Below are positions 49,146 through 57,805 of a DNA stretch of 59,316 nucleotides, piece after piece. Position numbers and translations under genes: made by a program. Under the pieces are notes generated by a model that ran no database searches, had not been told where the DNA came from, and saw only the letters and a list, made by a program, of their open reading frames with translations. Within the stretch, counting starts at the first letter, position 1; the number at the start of each line of letters is the position of its first letter. Source of the stretch: Candidatus Accumulibacter contiguus (GTDB lineage: Bacteria > Pseudomonadota > Gammaproteobacteria > Burkholderiales > Rhodocyclaceae); contig NZ_SPMX01000016.1 of the NCBI RefSeq assembly GCF_012940005.1, forward strand, positions 1 through 59,316. The letters are read 5' to 3'.

Positions 49146-51149
49146 ATGATCCCGGAAATCGGCCACTTCGCCCTCATCCTCGCGCTCTGCGTCGCCCTGA
49201 CGCAGGGAACGCTGCCGCTGCTCGGTGCCCACCTCAACCGCCAGCCATGGATGGCCCTGGCCCGCCCGGCGGCGATCGCGCAGGCACTGCTGCTGGTGAC
49301 GGCTTTCGCCTGCCTGAGCAGCGCTTTCGTCGACAACGATTTTTCGGTGCTCTATGTCGCACAGCACTCGAACACGCTGCTGCCGCTGCAGTACCGTGTC
49401 GCGGCCGTCTGGGGCGGGCACGAAGGTTCGCTGCTGCTGTGGATGCTGATGCTGGTGCTGTGGTCGCTGGCCGTGGCGCTGCTGTCGAAGCCGTTGCCCA
49501 TGCCCATGGTGGCGCGTGTGCTCGGCGTTCTCGGCCTGGTCAGCGCCGGTTTCCTGTGCTTCATCCTGCTCACCTCGAACCCCTTCGAGCGCCTGCTGCC
49601 GGCTGCCGAAGAGGGGCGCGACCTCAACCCGCTGCTGCAGGACCCCGGCCTGATCATTCACCCGCCGATGCTGTACATGGGCTACGTCGGTTTCTCGGTG
49701 GCTTTTGCCTTCGCCATCGCCGCCCTGCTCTCGGGTCAGCTCGACGCTGCCTGGGCACGCTGGTCGCGGCCCTGGACCACGGCGGCATGGATTTTTCTGA
49801 CGCTCGGGATCGCTCTCGGGTCGTGGTGGGCGTACTACGAACTCGGCTGGGGCGGCTGGTGGTTCTGGGATCCGGTGGAAAACGCTTCCTTCATGCCCTG
49901 GCTGGTCGGCACGGCGCTGATGCACTCGCTGGCGGTGACCGAGAAACGCGGCAGTTTCAAGAACTGGACGGTACTGCTGGCGATCTCGGCGTTCTCGCTG
50001 TCGCTGCTCGGAACCTTCCTGGTCCGTTCCGGCGTACTGACTTCGGTGCATGCGTTCGCCACCGACCCGACCCGCGGCATCTTCATCCTCGCCTTCCTGG
50101 GAACGGTCATCGGCAGTTCGCTGGCACTGTTCGCCTGGCGGGCGCCGAAGGTTGGTCTCGGCGGACGCTTCGGCCTGCTCTCGCGCGAATCGCTGCTGCT
50201 TACCAACAACGTGCTGCTGGTCGTCGCCTGCGCCTCGGTCCTGCTCGGCACGCTCTACCCGCTCCTGATCGATGCCCTCGGCGCCGGCAAGCTCTCGGTC
50301 GGTCCGCCCTACTTCGACGCGGTATTCGTGCCGCTGATGCTGCCGGCGCTGTTCCTGATCGGCGTTGCGCCCTTTGCGCGCTGGAAGCATGCCAGCGTCG
50401 GCGAACTCGCGCGCACGCTGCGCTGGGCTTTTCTCGCGGCGGCCCTGGTCGGCTGCGGCGCCCCCTTCCTTTTTGGCGAATGGAAGCCGCTGGTCGCCCT
50501 GAGCCTGCTGCTGTCGGCATGGATCGTTCTTTGCGCCCTGCTCAATGGTGTCGAACGCGTGCAGGCGACGCGTGCCGGCCGCTCTTTCCTGGCCACCGCA
50601 CTGCGGCAGCCGCGCAGCTTCTTCGGCATGCATCTGGCGCATCTCGGCATTGCCGTCTTCGTCGTCGGCGTCACCCTGGTTGGCGCCTATCAGTCCGAGA
50701 AGGATGTCAAAATGGAGGTCGGGGACAGCGTCGGCGTCGGCGGCTACCGCTTTCTCTTCAACGGCGTTCGCCAGCAGCAGGGACCGAACTACCGCGCGCT
50801 GGTCGGCGACATCGACCTCTTCAAGGACGGCGTGGCGGTGCGCAAGATGTTCCCGGAGAAGCGTTTCTACGTCGCGTCATCGATGCCGATGACCGAAGCG
50901 GCGATCGATACCGGCTTCCTGCGCGACGTCTATGTCTCGCTCGGTGAGCCGATCGACAAGGCCAGGCCGGATGCCGCCTGGGCGGTGCGCGTCTACCACA
51001 AGCCCTTCGTCGACTGGATCTGGGGCGGTTGCGTGCTGATGAGCATCGGCGGACTGCTGGCCATCAGCGACCGCCGCTACCGTGTCCAGGCGCGCGCCGG
51101 CGCGCACGCCGCTGCGGCCGCCGCCGCGGTGCTCGCCCAGAAAGCGTAG
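49146..51149 (+). CDS. ccmF: Cytochrome c heme lyase subunit CcmF
   Basis: Large inner-membrane heme lyase component, 667 residues with about 15 hydrophobic segments. The WWD motif is GGWWFWDPVENASFMPWL, just after GSWWAYYELGW. Conserved His candidates are in QHSNTLLPLQYR, GGHEGSLLLW and LIIHPPMLYMGYVG. It accepts heme from CcmE and works with CcmH and CcmG. The C-terminus is Ala-rich and close to the ccmG start. Confidence 0.97.
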   Translation: MIPEIGHFALILALCVALTQGTLPLLGAHLNRQPWMALARPAAIAQALLLVTAFACLSSAFVDNDFSVLYVAQHSNTLLPLQYRVAAVWGGHEGSLLLWMLMLVLWSLAVALLSKPLPMPMVARVLGVLGLVSAGFLCFILLTSNPFERLLPAAEEGRDLNPLLQDPGLIIHPPMLYMGYVGFSVAFAFAIAALLSGQLDAAWARWSRPWTTAAWIFLTLGIALGSWWAYYELGWGGWWFWDPVENASFMPWLVGTALMHSLAVTEKRGSFKNWTVLLAISAFSLSLLGTFLVRSGVLTSVHAFATDPTRGIFILAFLGTVIGSSLALFAWRAPKVGLGGRFGLLSRESLLLTNNVLLVVACASVLLGTLYPLLIDALGAGKLSVGPPYFDAVFVPLMLPALFLIGVAPFARWKHASVGELARTLRWAFLAAALVGCGAPFLFGEWKPLVALSLLLSAWIVLCALLNGVERVQATRAGRSFLATALRQPRSFFGMHLAHLGIAVFVVGVTLVGAYQSEKDVKMEVGDSVGVGGYRFLFNGVRQQQGPNYRALVGDIDLFKDGVAVRKMFPEKRFYVASSMPMTEAAIDTGFLRDVYVSLGEPIDKARPDAAWAVRVYHKPFVDWIWGGCVLMSIGGLLAISDRRYRVQARAGAHAAAAAAAVLAQKA

Positions 51150-51159
51150 GGAACGGACC

Positions 51160-51744
51160 ATGAACCGATTTCTCTGGCCGCTGATCGGCTTCGTCGTACT
51201 CGTCGCGCTGCTCGCCGTCGGCCTCCGGCTCAACCCGCGCGACCTGCCTTCGCCGCTGCTTGGCAAGCCGGCCCCGCAGTTTTCGCTGTCGCGCCTAGAC
51301 GCGCCCGCGCAGTCGTTCTCGCCGCAGGAGATGCTCGGCAAGGTCTGGCTGCTCAATGTCTGGGCATCGTGGTGCGTATCGTGCCGGCAGGAACATCCAC
51401 TGCTGGTCGAACTGGCGAAGCGCCAGACAGTACCGCTGATCGGCCTCAATTACAAGGAAGTGCGCGGCGACGGCGGCATCGATATCGACCAGTTGCCCCC
51501 CGGCAGCGAACGGAAAATGGCCATTGAACGCGCCTCCGACTGGCTCGCCAAGCACGGCAATCCGTACACGCTGTCGGTGCTCGACATGGATGGCCGTGCC
51601 GGCATCGACTACGGCGTCTATGGCGTACCGGAAACCTACGTCATCGACCGGGCAGGAATCATCCGCATGAAGCACACTGGCCCGATCACCCCCGAGGTCT
51701 TCTCCGGCAGGATCCTGCCGCTGCTTTCGGAACTGTCGAAATGA
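51160..51744 (+). CDS. ccmG: Thioredoxin-like CcmG/DsbE
   Basis: Membrane-anchored periplasmic thiol reductase of apocytochrome c, probably recycled by DsbD. The ATG at 51160 gives 194 residues: one N-terminal helix (7-23), then a thioredoxin fold with CVSC at 72-75 (NVWASWCVSCRQEHP) and the cis-Pro region YGVYGVPETYVIDRAG. GLNYKEVRGDGGIDI is typical of CcmG. Its stop overlaps the ccmH start (ATGA). Confidence 0.96.
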   Translation: MNRFLWPLIGFVVLVALLAVGLRLNPRDLPSPLLGKPAPQFSLSRLDAPAQSFSPQEMLGKVWLLNVWASWCVSCRQEHPLLVELAKRQTVPLIGLNYKEVRGDGGIDIDQLPPGSERKMAIERASDWLAKHGNPYTLSVLDMDGRAGIDYGVYGVPETYVIDRAGIIRMKHTGPITPEVFSGRILPLLSELSK

Positions 51745-52227
51745 GACCCTTCCTGATGCTTCTGCTGCTCGCCGTGTTCAACCTGCACATGCCCCCCCCT
51801 GCACGCTGGCGAAGCCCGGCCGCTCGCCGCAGACGAGCTGACCGAAAAGCGCCTGATCGCGATTTCTTCCGAATTGCGCTGCCTGGTCTGCCAGAATGAG
51901 TCGCTCGCCGGCTCGCATGCCGAACTCGCCAACGACCTGCGCCGCGAAATTCGCACGCTGATCCAGGACGGCAGGAGCGACGCCGAAATCATGGAATTCA
52001 TGGTCAGCCGCTACGGCGACTTCGTCCGCTATCGGCCTCCATTGAAGGGAACGACGCTGCTGCTGTGGTTCGGCCCGGGCCTGCTGTTCATCGCTGGCCT
52101 GACGGCATTGCTGCTCTACTTGCGCCGACGCGACCGGGCGATCAGCGACCATCCTCTGAGCGCCGACGAGCAAGGCCGCGCTGAAGCGCTGCTGCACGAA
52201 CAGGATTCACGGCAAGGACAAGCATGA
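51741..52227 (+). pseudogene. ccmH: CcmH apocytochrome c thiol oxidoreductase, one +1 frameshift in eight C
   Basis: The ATG at 51741 gives the signal sequence MRPFLMLLLLAVFNLHM, then runs into eight C (51792-51799) that break the frame. One C fewer restores LHAGEARPLAADELTEKRLI and joins SELRCLVCQNESLAGSHAEL with the CcmH redox motif LRCLVCQN, then MVSRYGDFVRYRPPLKGTTL and a C-terminal helix. About 161 residues would result. Its stop overlaps ccmI. Everything but the extra C is normal, so the gene is probably intact or only phase-variant. Confidence 0.9.
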
Positions 52228-53429
52228 CCGCCTTCCTCATCGCCGCGGCCCTGCTGGTCGTCGCCGTCATCGCCCTCCTCTTGCCACCGCTGCTGCGCAC
52301 GCCACGGTTTTCGGGCAACACCGGCCAGAGCGAAGCGAACCTGGCGATATTCCGTGACCAGCTTGCCGAACTCGAACGCGAGCGCCGCGATGGTTCTCTC
52401 GCCGAGGCCGATTTCGCCCAGGCGAAAAGCGAACTGCAACGCCGTCTGCTCGAAGAAGTGTCCACGCCGGCCGCGCCGGTGACCGCCGACGGCGGCAGTC
52501 GCAAGACCGCGCTGGCCTTGCTGGTGCTCATCCCGCTCGCTGCTGCTGCCGGCTATGCGCTGCTCGGCGAGCCGCGCGCGCTCGACCCGCTGCAGCGGCA
52601 GGCGCGCATCGCTCCCGAACAGATCGAGGCCATGCTCAACGGCCTCGTCGACAAGCTGCGGAAGAACCCCGACGACCACCAGGGATGGGTGATGCTGGCC
52701 CGGTCGTACAAGGTGCTCGAACGTTTCCCGGAAGCAACGAAGGCCTATGAACGCGCCGCTCCCCTGGTCGACCAGGACCCGGCCCTGCTCGCCGACTACG
52801 CCGATGTCCTCGCGCAGACCCAGGGCGGCAGCCTGCAGGGCAGGCCGAGCGAACTGATCGAACGTGCCCTCCGGATCAACCCCAGGGAACCGCAAGCGCT
52901 GCTGCTGGCTGGCGCTGCGGCCACCGACCGCCAGCAGTTCGCAGCCGCCGCCGAGTACTGGTCGCGCCTCCTGGAACTGGTCGAACCCGGCTCCGAGGAA
53001 GCCAATGCCCTCACCGCCGCGATCGGCAAGGCGCGCGAGTTCGCCGCCACCCAGGCCAGCGGCACCGCAAAACCCGGCGCCAGCGCCGGCGTAGTCAGTG
53101 GCGAGGTGACGCTGAGCGGCAAGCTCGCCGGCATGGTCCAGCCCGGCGACGTGCTGTTCGTCTTTGCGCGCGCCGAGGAAGGACCGCGCATGCCGCTCGC
53201 CGCCAAACGCGCCAGCGTTGCCGACCTGCCGCTGCGCTTCCAGTTCGACGATTCGATGGCACTCGCCGGCGGCAAGAAGATTTCGGATTTCGCCACGATC
53301 CGCATCGAAGCGCGGGTCGCCAGGGCGGGCCAGGCGCAGAGTTCGAGCGGCGACCTCTTCGGCACCCTCAGCGGCGTCAAGCCCGGCAGCCGGAATCTGC
53401 GCGTGCTGATCGACCAGGTGCAACCGTGA
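52224..53429 (+). CDS. ccmI: Cytochrome c biogenesis protein CcmI
   Basis: Periplasmic apocytochrome c chaperone of the CcmFHI complex. The 401-residue product has two N-terminal helices (3-24 and about 95-112) flanking a Leu-zipper-like cytoplasmic loop (LAIFRDQLAELERERRDGSL). TPR-type helices follow from about residue 130 (LRKNPDDHQGWVMLARSYKV). A C-terminal beta domain contains GEVTLSGKLAGMVQPGDVLF and VFARAEEGPRMPLAAKR. The start overlaps the ccmH stop (ATGA). This is the last gene of the operon. Confidence 0.95.
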   Translation: MTAFLIAAALLVVAVIALLLPPLLRTPRFSGNTGQSEANLAIFRDQLAELERERRDGSLAEADFAQAKSELQRRLLEEVSTPAAPVTADGGSRKTALALLVLIPLAAAAGYALLGEPRALDPLQRQARIAPEQIEAMLNGLVDKLRKNPDDHQGWVMLARSYKVLERFPEATKAYERAAPLVDQDPALLADYADVLAQTQGGSLQGRPSELIERALRINPREPQALLLAGAAATDRQQFAAAAEYWSRLLELVEPGSEEANALTAAIGKAREFAATQASGTAKPGASAGVVSGEVTLSGKLAGMVQPGDVLFVFARAEEGPRMPLAAKRASVADLPLRFQFDDSMALAGGKKISDFATIRIEARVARAGQAQSSSGDLFGTLSGVKPGSRNLRVLIDQVQP

Positions 53430-53481
53430 GCAGTTCTTCCGATCAGAGCCATCCCCTTCGATTGCTCACGGACACGCCCAC

Positions 53482-54381
53482 TTGAACCGCTCGCAAGCCA
53501 ATCTGTTGCTGCTCGCCGTCGCCGTCATCTGGGGTTCGGCGTTTGTCGCCCAGGCAGAGGGAATGTTGGGGGTCGGGCCTCTGACCTTCACCGGCATTCG
53601 CTTCCTGCTCGGGGCCAGCATCGTTCTGCCGCTGGCCTGGCGCGAATGGCGATTGCTGTCGGTGCGCGGCGCTCGACCGCAGGCCGGCGATGTCCTCGGT
53701 GTCAGTGCCCTCGGCGTGTTGCTGATGCTCGGCGCGGTGCTGCAGCAGATCGGCATCACCAGCACCACGGTGACCAACGCCGGCTTTCTCACCGCCCTCT
53801 ACGTGCCGCTGGTGCCGCTGCTGGCGTGGCTGATTCTCAGGACCCGCCCGCACTGGTCGGTCTGGCCGACATCGCTCGGCTGCCTGGCCGGGACCTGGCT
53901 GCTATCCGGCGCGCAGGGGATCGATCCGGTGGTCGGGGACCTATGGGTGATTGCCAGCAGCGTCTTCTGGGCCTTGCATGTGCTTTTTGTCGGACGCGTC
54001 GCCGAGCGCATCGCCGCTCCTTTCCTGGTTGCCTGCGGGCAGTTCCTGATCTGCGGAGTGATCAGCCTGCTTGCCGCTGGCCTGAGCGAGACGATCACCC
54101 TGAGCGGGATTCGCCAGGCAGGGCTGCCGATCGTCTATGCCGGCGTGATTTCAGTGGCCATCGGTTTCACCGCACAGGTGGTCGGGCAGCGCTATTCACA
54201 GCCGGCCGACGCGGCGATCATCCTCTCGGCGGAAACCGTTTTCGCGGCGCTGTTCGGTTTCCTGCTCATGGGAGATCGCCTCAACGCCAGCGGTATGGCG
54301 GGCTGCGCGCTGATTCTGGTGTGCATCGTCGTCGTCCAGATCGCGCCACTGACTCCCGCTGGGCAATTTGTGCGTCGCTGA
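53482..54381 (+). CDS. DMT-superfamily (EamA) transporter
   Basis: Inner-membrane drug/metabolite exporter family protein of 299 residues with about ten helices in two EamA halves. LLLLAVAVIWGSAFVAQAEG is the first-half signature. PADAAIILSAETVFAALFGF is the second. The substrate is unknown. The start is taken as a TTG at 53482, as no ATG lies close. The stop TGA is inside a repeat (R4), and the gene converges on the amino acid ABC operon. Confidence 0.92.
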   Translation: MNRSQANLLLLAVAVIWGSAFVAQAEGMLGVGPLTFTGIRFLLGASIVLPLAWREWRLLSVRGARPQAGDVLGVSALGVLLMLGAVLQQIGITSTTVTNAGFLTALYVPLVPLLAWLILRTRPHWSVWPTSLGCLAGTWLLSGAQGIDPVVGDLWVIASSVFWALHVLFVGRVAERIAAPFLVACGQFLICGVISLLAAGLSETITLSGIRQAGLPIVYAGVISVAIGFTAQVVGQRYSQPADAAIILSAETVFAALFGFLLMGDRLNASGMAGCALILVCIVVVQIAPLTPAGQFVRR

Positions 54382-54397
54382 CGCGACTTTCGCATTA
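54370..54397. repeat. Interspersed repeat copy R4 (hairpin part only)
   Basis: GTCGC-TGAC-GCGAC forms a short hairpin followed by TTTCGCATTAA, as in the right part of the repeat at 57100. It contains the stop codon of the DMT transporter (TGA 54379-54381) and, on the minus strand, that of the ABC ATPase (TAA 54397-54395). Confidence 0.75.
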
Positions 54398-55153
54398 ATA
54401 GCCGTGCCGAACCTGCGACAGGAAGGCCTTGGCACGATCGTGGTCGGGATTCGAAAAAAAGCTGTCGGGGGTGGTGTCTTCGAGAATCACGCCTTCGTCG
54501 AAGAAGATGATCCGATCGGCGACTTCGCGCGCGAAGCCCATCTCGTGGGTGACGACCAGCATGGTAATGCCGCTATAAGCCAGTTCGCGCATCACGGCGA
54601 GAACCTCGTTGACCATTTCCGGGTCGAGCGCCGAGGTCGGCTCGTCAAACAGCAGGACCTTGGGGTCCATCGCCAGGGCACGCGCAATCGCCACCCGTTG
54701 CTGCTGGCCGCCGGAGAGCTGGACCGGGTACTTGCTGGCCTGGGTCTTCAGACCAACCCGTTCGAGCAGGTTCATCGCCTTGGCCTCGGCGGCTGCCCTG
54801 GGCATCTTGCGGACGCGCATCGGCGCCAGCGCGACGTTGCGCAGGATCGTCAGATGCGAGAACAGATTGAAACTCTGGAAAACCATTCCTACCTCGCGGC
54901 GAATGGCATCGAGATTCTTCAGATTGTCGTTGAGAACGATGCCATCGATGATGATCTCGCCGGAATCATGCGTTTCGAGGCGATTCAGCGTGCGCAGGAA
55001 AGTCGACTTCCCCGAACCGGACGGCCCGACAATGGCCGTGACCTGCCCCTCGTAGAAGGTCGCCGAAACGTCCTTGAGCGCATGGAAGGCACCGAATCGC
55101 TTGTCGACCTTGCGCGTTTCGATGATTGGTCGGAGTGTGGCCTCGCTGTTCAT
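54395..55153 (-). CDS. Polar amino acid ABC transporter ATP-binding protein (GlnQ type)
   Basis: ATPase of a type I ABC importer for a polar amino acid. The ATG at 55153 with AAGGG 8 bases upstream gives 252 residues. The Walker A is [19 protein letters not shown], the signature [20 protein letters not shown], the Walker [14 protein letters not shown], and [20 protein letters not shown] the switch His. [15 protein letters not shown] is typical for the GlnQ/HisP group. It is the last gene of the SBP-permease-ATPase operon. Substrate cannot be fixed. Confidence 0.94.
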   Translation of the reverse strand: MNSEATLRPIIETRKVDKRFGAFHALKDVSATFYEGQVTAIVGPSGSGKSTFLRTLNRLETHDSGEIIIDGIVLNDNLKNLDAIRREVGMVFQSFNLFSHLTILRNVALAPMRVRKMPRAAAEAKAMNLLERVGLKTQASKYPVQLSGGQQQRVAIARALAMDPKVLLFDEPTSALDPEMVNEVLAVMRELAYSGITMLVVTHEMGFAREVADRIIFFDEGVILEDTTPDSFFSNPDHDRAKAFLSQVRHGY

Positions 55154-55166
55154 GTCATCGCCCTTG

Positions 55167-55925
55167 CTAACGCTTCTGGCCAACATCGAGCTGCGCTTCG
55201 AGCGCCGCCGTGAGCGTCGTAAACGCGGTGGTCAGGATCAGGTAAATGGCGGCAATGGTGATGAACACCGGGATCGGCTGATAGCTCTCGGCCTGGATCC
55301 GGTAGCCGACCATGGTCAGTTCGACGACGCTGATCGCGTAAGCCAGCGACGAATCCTTGACCAGCGACGCCAGGTTGTTGGCCAGCGCCGGCAGCGCGAC
55401 GCGCATGCTCTGCGGCAACACCACGTCCATGAAGGTCTGAAAGGGCGTCAGGCCGAGTGCCCGCGCGGCTTCGACCTGGCCATGCGGCACCGCGAGAATG
55501 CCGGCGCGGACGCATTCGGTGTTGTACGCCCCGATGTTCAGCGACAGGGCAATCGCGGCACAGGCAAAGTCGGACAGCTCGACGCCCTCCGGCATGATCT
55601 CCGGAAACGCCAGCCAGACGAACAGAATCTGCAACAGCAAAGGCGTACCGCGGATCAGCCAGACATAGCTGTCGCACAGCCAGCGCAGTGGCCAGAAACG
55701 GGATAGCTTGCCGAGTCCGGCGAGGACACCGATCACGACCCCGGCGACGCCGGCGATCAACGTCAGGCCGACGGTGATTCTGGCCCCGTCTGCGAATTGC
55801 TGCGCCGCCGGGCCGATCGGCGCCGGTGCCGCGGCGAGCGGCAGCGCCATCCCCCAGAGAAAAACGAGCAGCCCGATCATCGCGGCGAACATCGCCCAGC
55901 CCGGATATTTCCTGGTCCAGTTCAT
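55167..55925 (-). CDS. Polar amino acid ABC transporter permease (GlnP/HisMQ type)
   Basis: Inner-membrane permease of 252 residues. [20 protein letters not shown] and the conserved [20 protein letters not shown] belong to the GlnP/HisM family. [20 protein letters not shown] is the EAA loop that contacts the ATPase. A single permease gene implies a homodimer. Its start codon is the third of three tandem copies of ATGAACTG on the minus strand. Confidence 0.94.
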   Translation of the reverse strand: MNWTRKYPGWAMFAAMIGLLVFLWGMALPLAAAPAPIGPAAQQFADGARITVGLTLIAGVAGVVIGVLAGLGKLSRFWPLRWLCDSYVWLIRGTPLLLQILFVWLAFPEIMPEGVELSDFACAAIALSLNIGAYNTECVRAGILAVPHGQVEAARALGLTPFQTFMDVVLPQSMRVALPALANNLASLVKDSSLAYAISVVELTMVGYRIQAESYQPIPVFITIAAIYLILTTAFTTLTAALEAQLDVGQKR

Positions 55926-55941
55926 CAGTTCATCAGTTCAT
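55918..55941 (-). repeat. Three tandem 8-bp copies at the permease start
   Basis: CAGTTCAT occurs three times in a row (55918-55925, 55926-55933, 55934-55941), which on the minus strand is ATGAACTG three times. Only the last leads into the gene; the two upstream ATG each read Met-Asn-stop. They could lower or couple initiation, or simply be slippage. Confidence 0.85.
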
Positions 55942-55953
55942 GTGGACTGGTTT

Positions 55954-56727
55954 TCAGGAACGGCAGGAAATGTCTTCCTTGAAATACTTCTCGGACAGCG
56001 CCTTGTAGGTGCCGTCCTTCATCACCTCGACCAGCGCCTGATTGAGTTTGTCTGCGAGTTCCTTGTTGTTCTTGCGCAGGATCATCGAGACACGCTCGAC
56101 AAACACCATTTCGCCAGCCGTAATGCCGGCGTCGGGATTCTTGTCGAGAGTCGCTTTGACCGTGAACTTGTCGGAAATCCAGGCATCGACCTTCTTGGCG
56201 CGCAGCGCGGAGAACGCTTCAGGGTCGCCCTTGTAGGTCTTGACGTTCTTGAGCCCCTTGATCTTCCTGGCGGCATCGGCGTAGGTGGTGGCGAGTTGCA
56301 CGCCGACGGTCTTGCCATTGAGCGATGCCACGGTCAGTGGGCCATCCTTGGCCGCGGCGATCTGTCCGCCGGTACAGTAATGCGGATTGGCGAAATCGAC
56401 CGACTTGGCACGCTCTTCGGTATACCCGTGCGAGGCAATCGCAAAATCGAAACGATCCTGCTTGAGTGCCGCCAACTGCGCATCGAAGGCGACCACCTTC
56501 CATTCGAGTTTCAAGCCGAGCTTCTTGGCGATGGCTTCGGCCAGATCCACTTCAAAACCGGTCAGCTTGGGGCCGTCGTAATAATTGAAGGGCTGGAAAC
56601 CGCCTTCAGTGGCCGCAAGGATGGTCCCGGAACTCTTGATCACCTCCCATTCGCGGGCCTGTGAAGGACCGCCGAGCATCAGCGAGAGCGGAATGACGAC
56701 ACTCAATAACCTGGCTAAGAAACGCAT
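55954..56727 (-). CDS. Polar amino acid ABC transporter substrate-binding protein
   Basis: Periplasmic binding protein, SBP family 3, with signal peptide MRFLARLLSVVIPLSLMLGG. The ATG at 56727 has AGGAG 5 bases upstream and yields 257 residues. ILAATEGGFQPFNYYDGPKL, GFEVDLAEAIAKKLGLKLEW and FDAQLAALKQDRFDFAIASH are the family motifs, with YKGDPEAFSALRAKKVDAWI at the C-lobe. It is first in the minus-strand operon, as usual. The ligand could not be inferred. Confidence 0.94.
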   Translation of the reverse strand: MRFLARLLSVVIPLSLMLGGPSQAREWEVIKSSGTILAATEGGFQPFNYYDGPKLTGFEVDLAEAIAKKLGLKLEWKVVAFDAQLAALKQDRFDFAIASHGYTEERAKSVDFANPHYCTGGQIAAAKDGPLTVASLNGKTVGVQLATTYADAARKIKGLKNVKTYKGDPEAFSALRAKKVDAWISDKFTVKATLDKNPDAGITAGEMVFVERVSMILRKNNKELADKLNQALVEVMKDGTYKALSEKYFKEDISCRS

Positions 56728-56929
56728 GACATCTCCTGTTGATAAAGTCAAAGTTCGTGGAACAAGGGATTGCCGTCACGCCATGACCCGTACTACCCTG
56801 GCCAAGTTGGCGAAAAAGCAGTGAAGAGTACAACAAACAGGGTCGATGAGGCGCAAGAATCACAATGCCGGCAGCACGCGCAAAGCAGCGGCTGGCGGCA
56901 TTCCGGCAAGCGCGGCGCCAGGTGACGTC
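56728..56929. promoter_or_regulatory. Leader region upstream of the amino acid ABC operon
   Basis: About 200 bases before repeat R2 hold no convincing gene and must contain the promoter of the substrate-binding protein. No sigma-54 or other named box was recognised. Confidence 0.35.
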
Positions 56930-57130
56930 TAACGGTCATGACTTTTCCAGGCCCCCCCGATCATGAAAGTCATGACCGTTTCCCTCTCCCCCGACCCCTC
57001 CCCCGCGAGGGGGGGAGGGAGATTCGTGAGTCGCATACGCGACTTTCACATTAACGGTCATGACTTTTCCAGGCACCCCCGATCATGACATGAAAGTCAT
57101 GCGTGCGTCGCTGACGCGACATCCACATTG
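56930..57130. repeat. Interspersed repeat copies R2a and R2b in tandem
   Basis: R2a (56930-57054) is a full composite: ACGGTCATGACTTT with its complement, the CCCTCCCCC palindrome, and AGTCGC-ATAC-GCGACT, ending CACATTAA. The terminal TAA opens R2b (57052-57130), a copy with the middle deleted, a 5-base insertion in the first palindrome loop and the GTCGC-TGAC-GCGAC form of the hairpin. The unit ends at the modB ATG. Confidence 0.9.
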
Positions 57131-57805
57131 ATGGACGCTACCGCGATCGTTCTGTCGGCCAGACTGGCCTTGCTGACCTTGCTGCTGCTGCTGCCTCCAG
57201 CGATTCTTGCCGCCCACTGGCTGGCGGTGACCCCGCGCAAGAGCAAGGCCTGGATCGAGGGCCTGCTGGCACTGCCGCTGGTACTGCCGCCGACGGTGAT
57301 CGGCTACTACCTGCTGGTGGCGATGGGCAGCCAATCGCCACCGGGACGCTGGTTCGAGGCGCTCGCCGGCCATCCCCTGGCCTTCAGTTTCAGCGGGCTG
57401 GTGGTGGCTTCGGTGATCTTCAACATTCCCTTTGCCGTGCAGCCGATCCAGCGCGCCTTCGAAGCCATTGCGCCGGACATCCGCGAAGCCGCGCAATGTT
57501 GCGGACTGACTTTCTGGCAGGCTTTCCGCAGGATAGAACTGCCGTTGGCCTGGCCCGGCATTCTCTCGGCATCGGTGATGACCTTTGCCCACACCCTCGG
57601 CGAATTCGGCGTGGTGCTGATGGTAGGCGGCAACATCCCCGGTGAAACCCGAACCGTCGCGATCTCGATCTACGACAAGGTGCAATCCTTCGACCACGCT
57701 TCGGCGGGAGCGATGTCGCTGTTGCTCCTGCTGATTTCGCTGCTCACCATCTCGGTCAGCTACGGACTGGCCGGACGCCTGTCCAGGCGGCGCCGCGCGA
57801 CGTGA
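57131..57805 (+). CDS. modB: Molybdate ABC transporter permease ModB
   Basis: Inner-membrane permease for molybdate, 224 residues from the ATG at 57131. LLALPLVLPPTVIGYYLLVA is the family signature, and DIREAAQCCGLTFWQAFRRI plus ELPLAWPGILSASVMTFAHT the ATPase-contacting EAA loop. The gene begins right after repeat R2b. No modA is adjacent on either side. Its stop overlaps the modC GTG start. Confidence 0.93.
   Translation: MDATAIVLSARLALLTLLLLLPPAILAAHWLAVTPRKSKAWIEGLLALPLVLPPTVIGYYLLVAMGSQSPPGRWFEALAGHPLAFSFSGLVVASVIFNIPFAVQPIQRAFEAIAPDIREAAQCCGLTFWQAFRRIELPLAWPGILSASVMTFAHTLGEFGVVLMVGGNIPGETRTVAISIYDKVQSFDHASAGAMSLLLLLISLLTISVSYGLAGRLSRRRRAT

Noticed and set aside
48492-50642. 716-codon open frame on the minus strand
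   Set aside because: It is antisense to ccmD-ccmE-ccmF and consists of Arg/Gln/Glu-rich shadow sequence.
54370-57130. CRISPR array suggested by repeated palindromes
   Set aside because: The units are not regularly spaced, spacers are absent and no cas genes are nearby.
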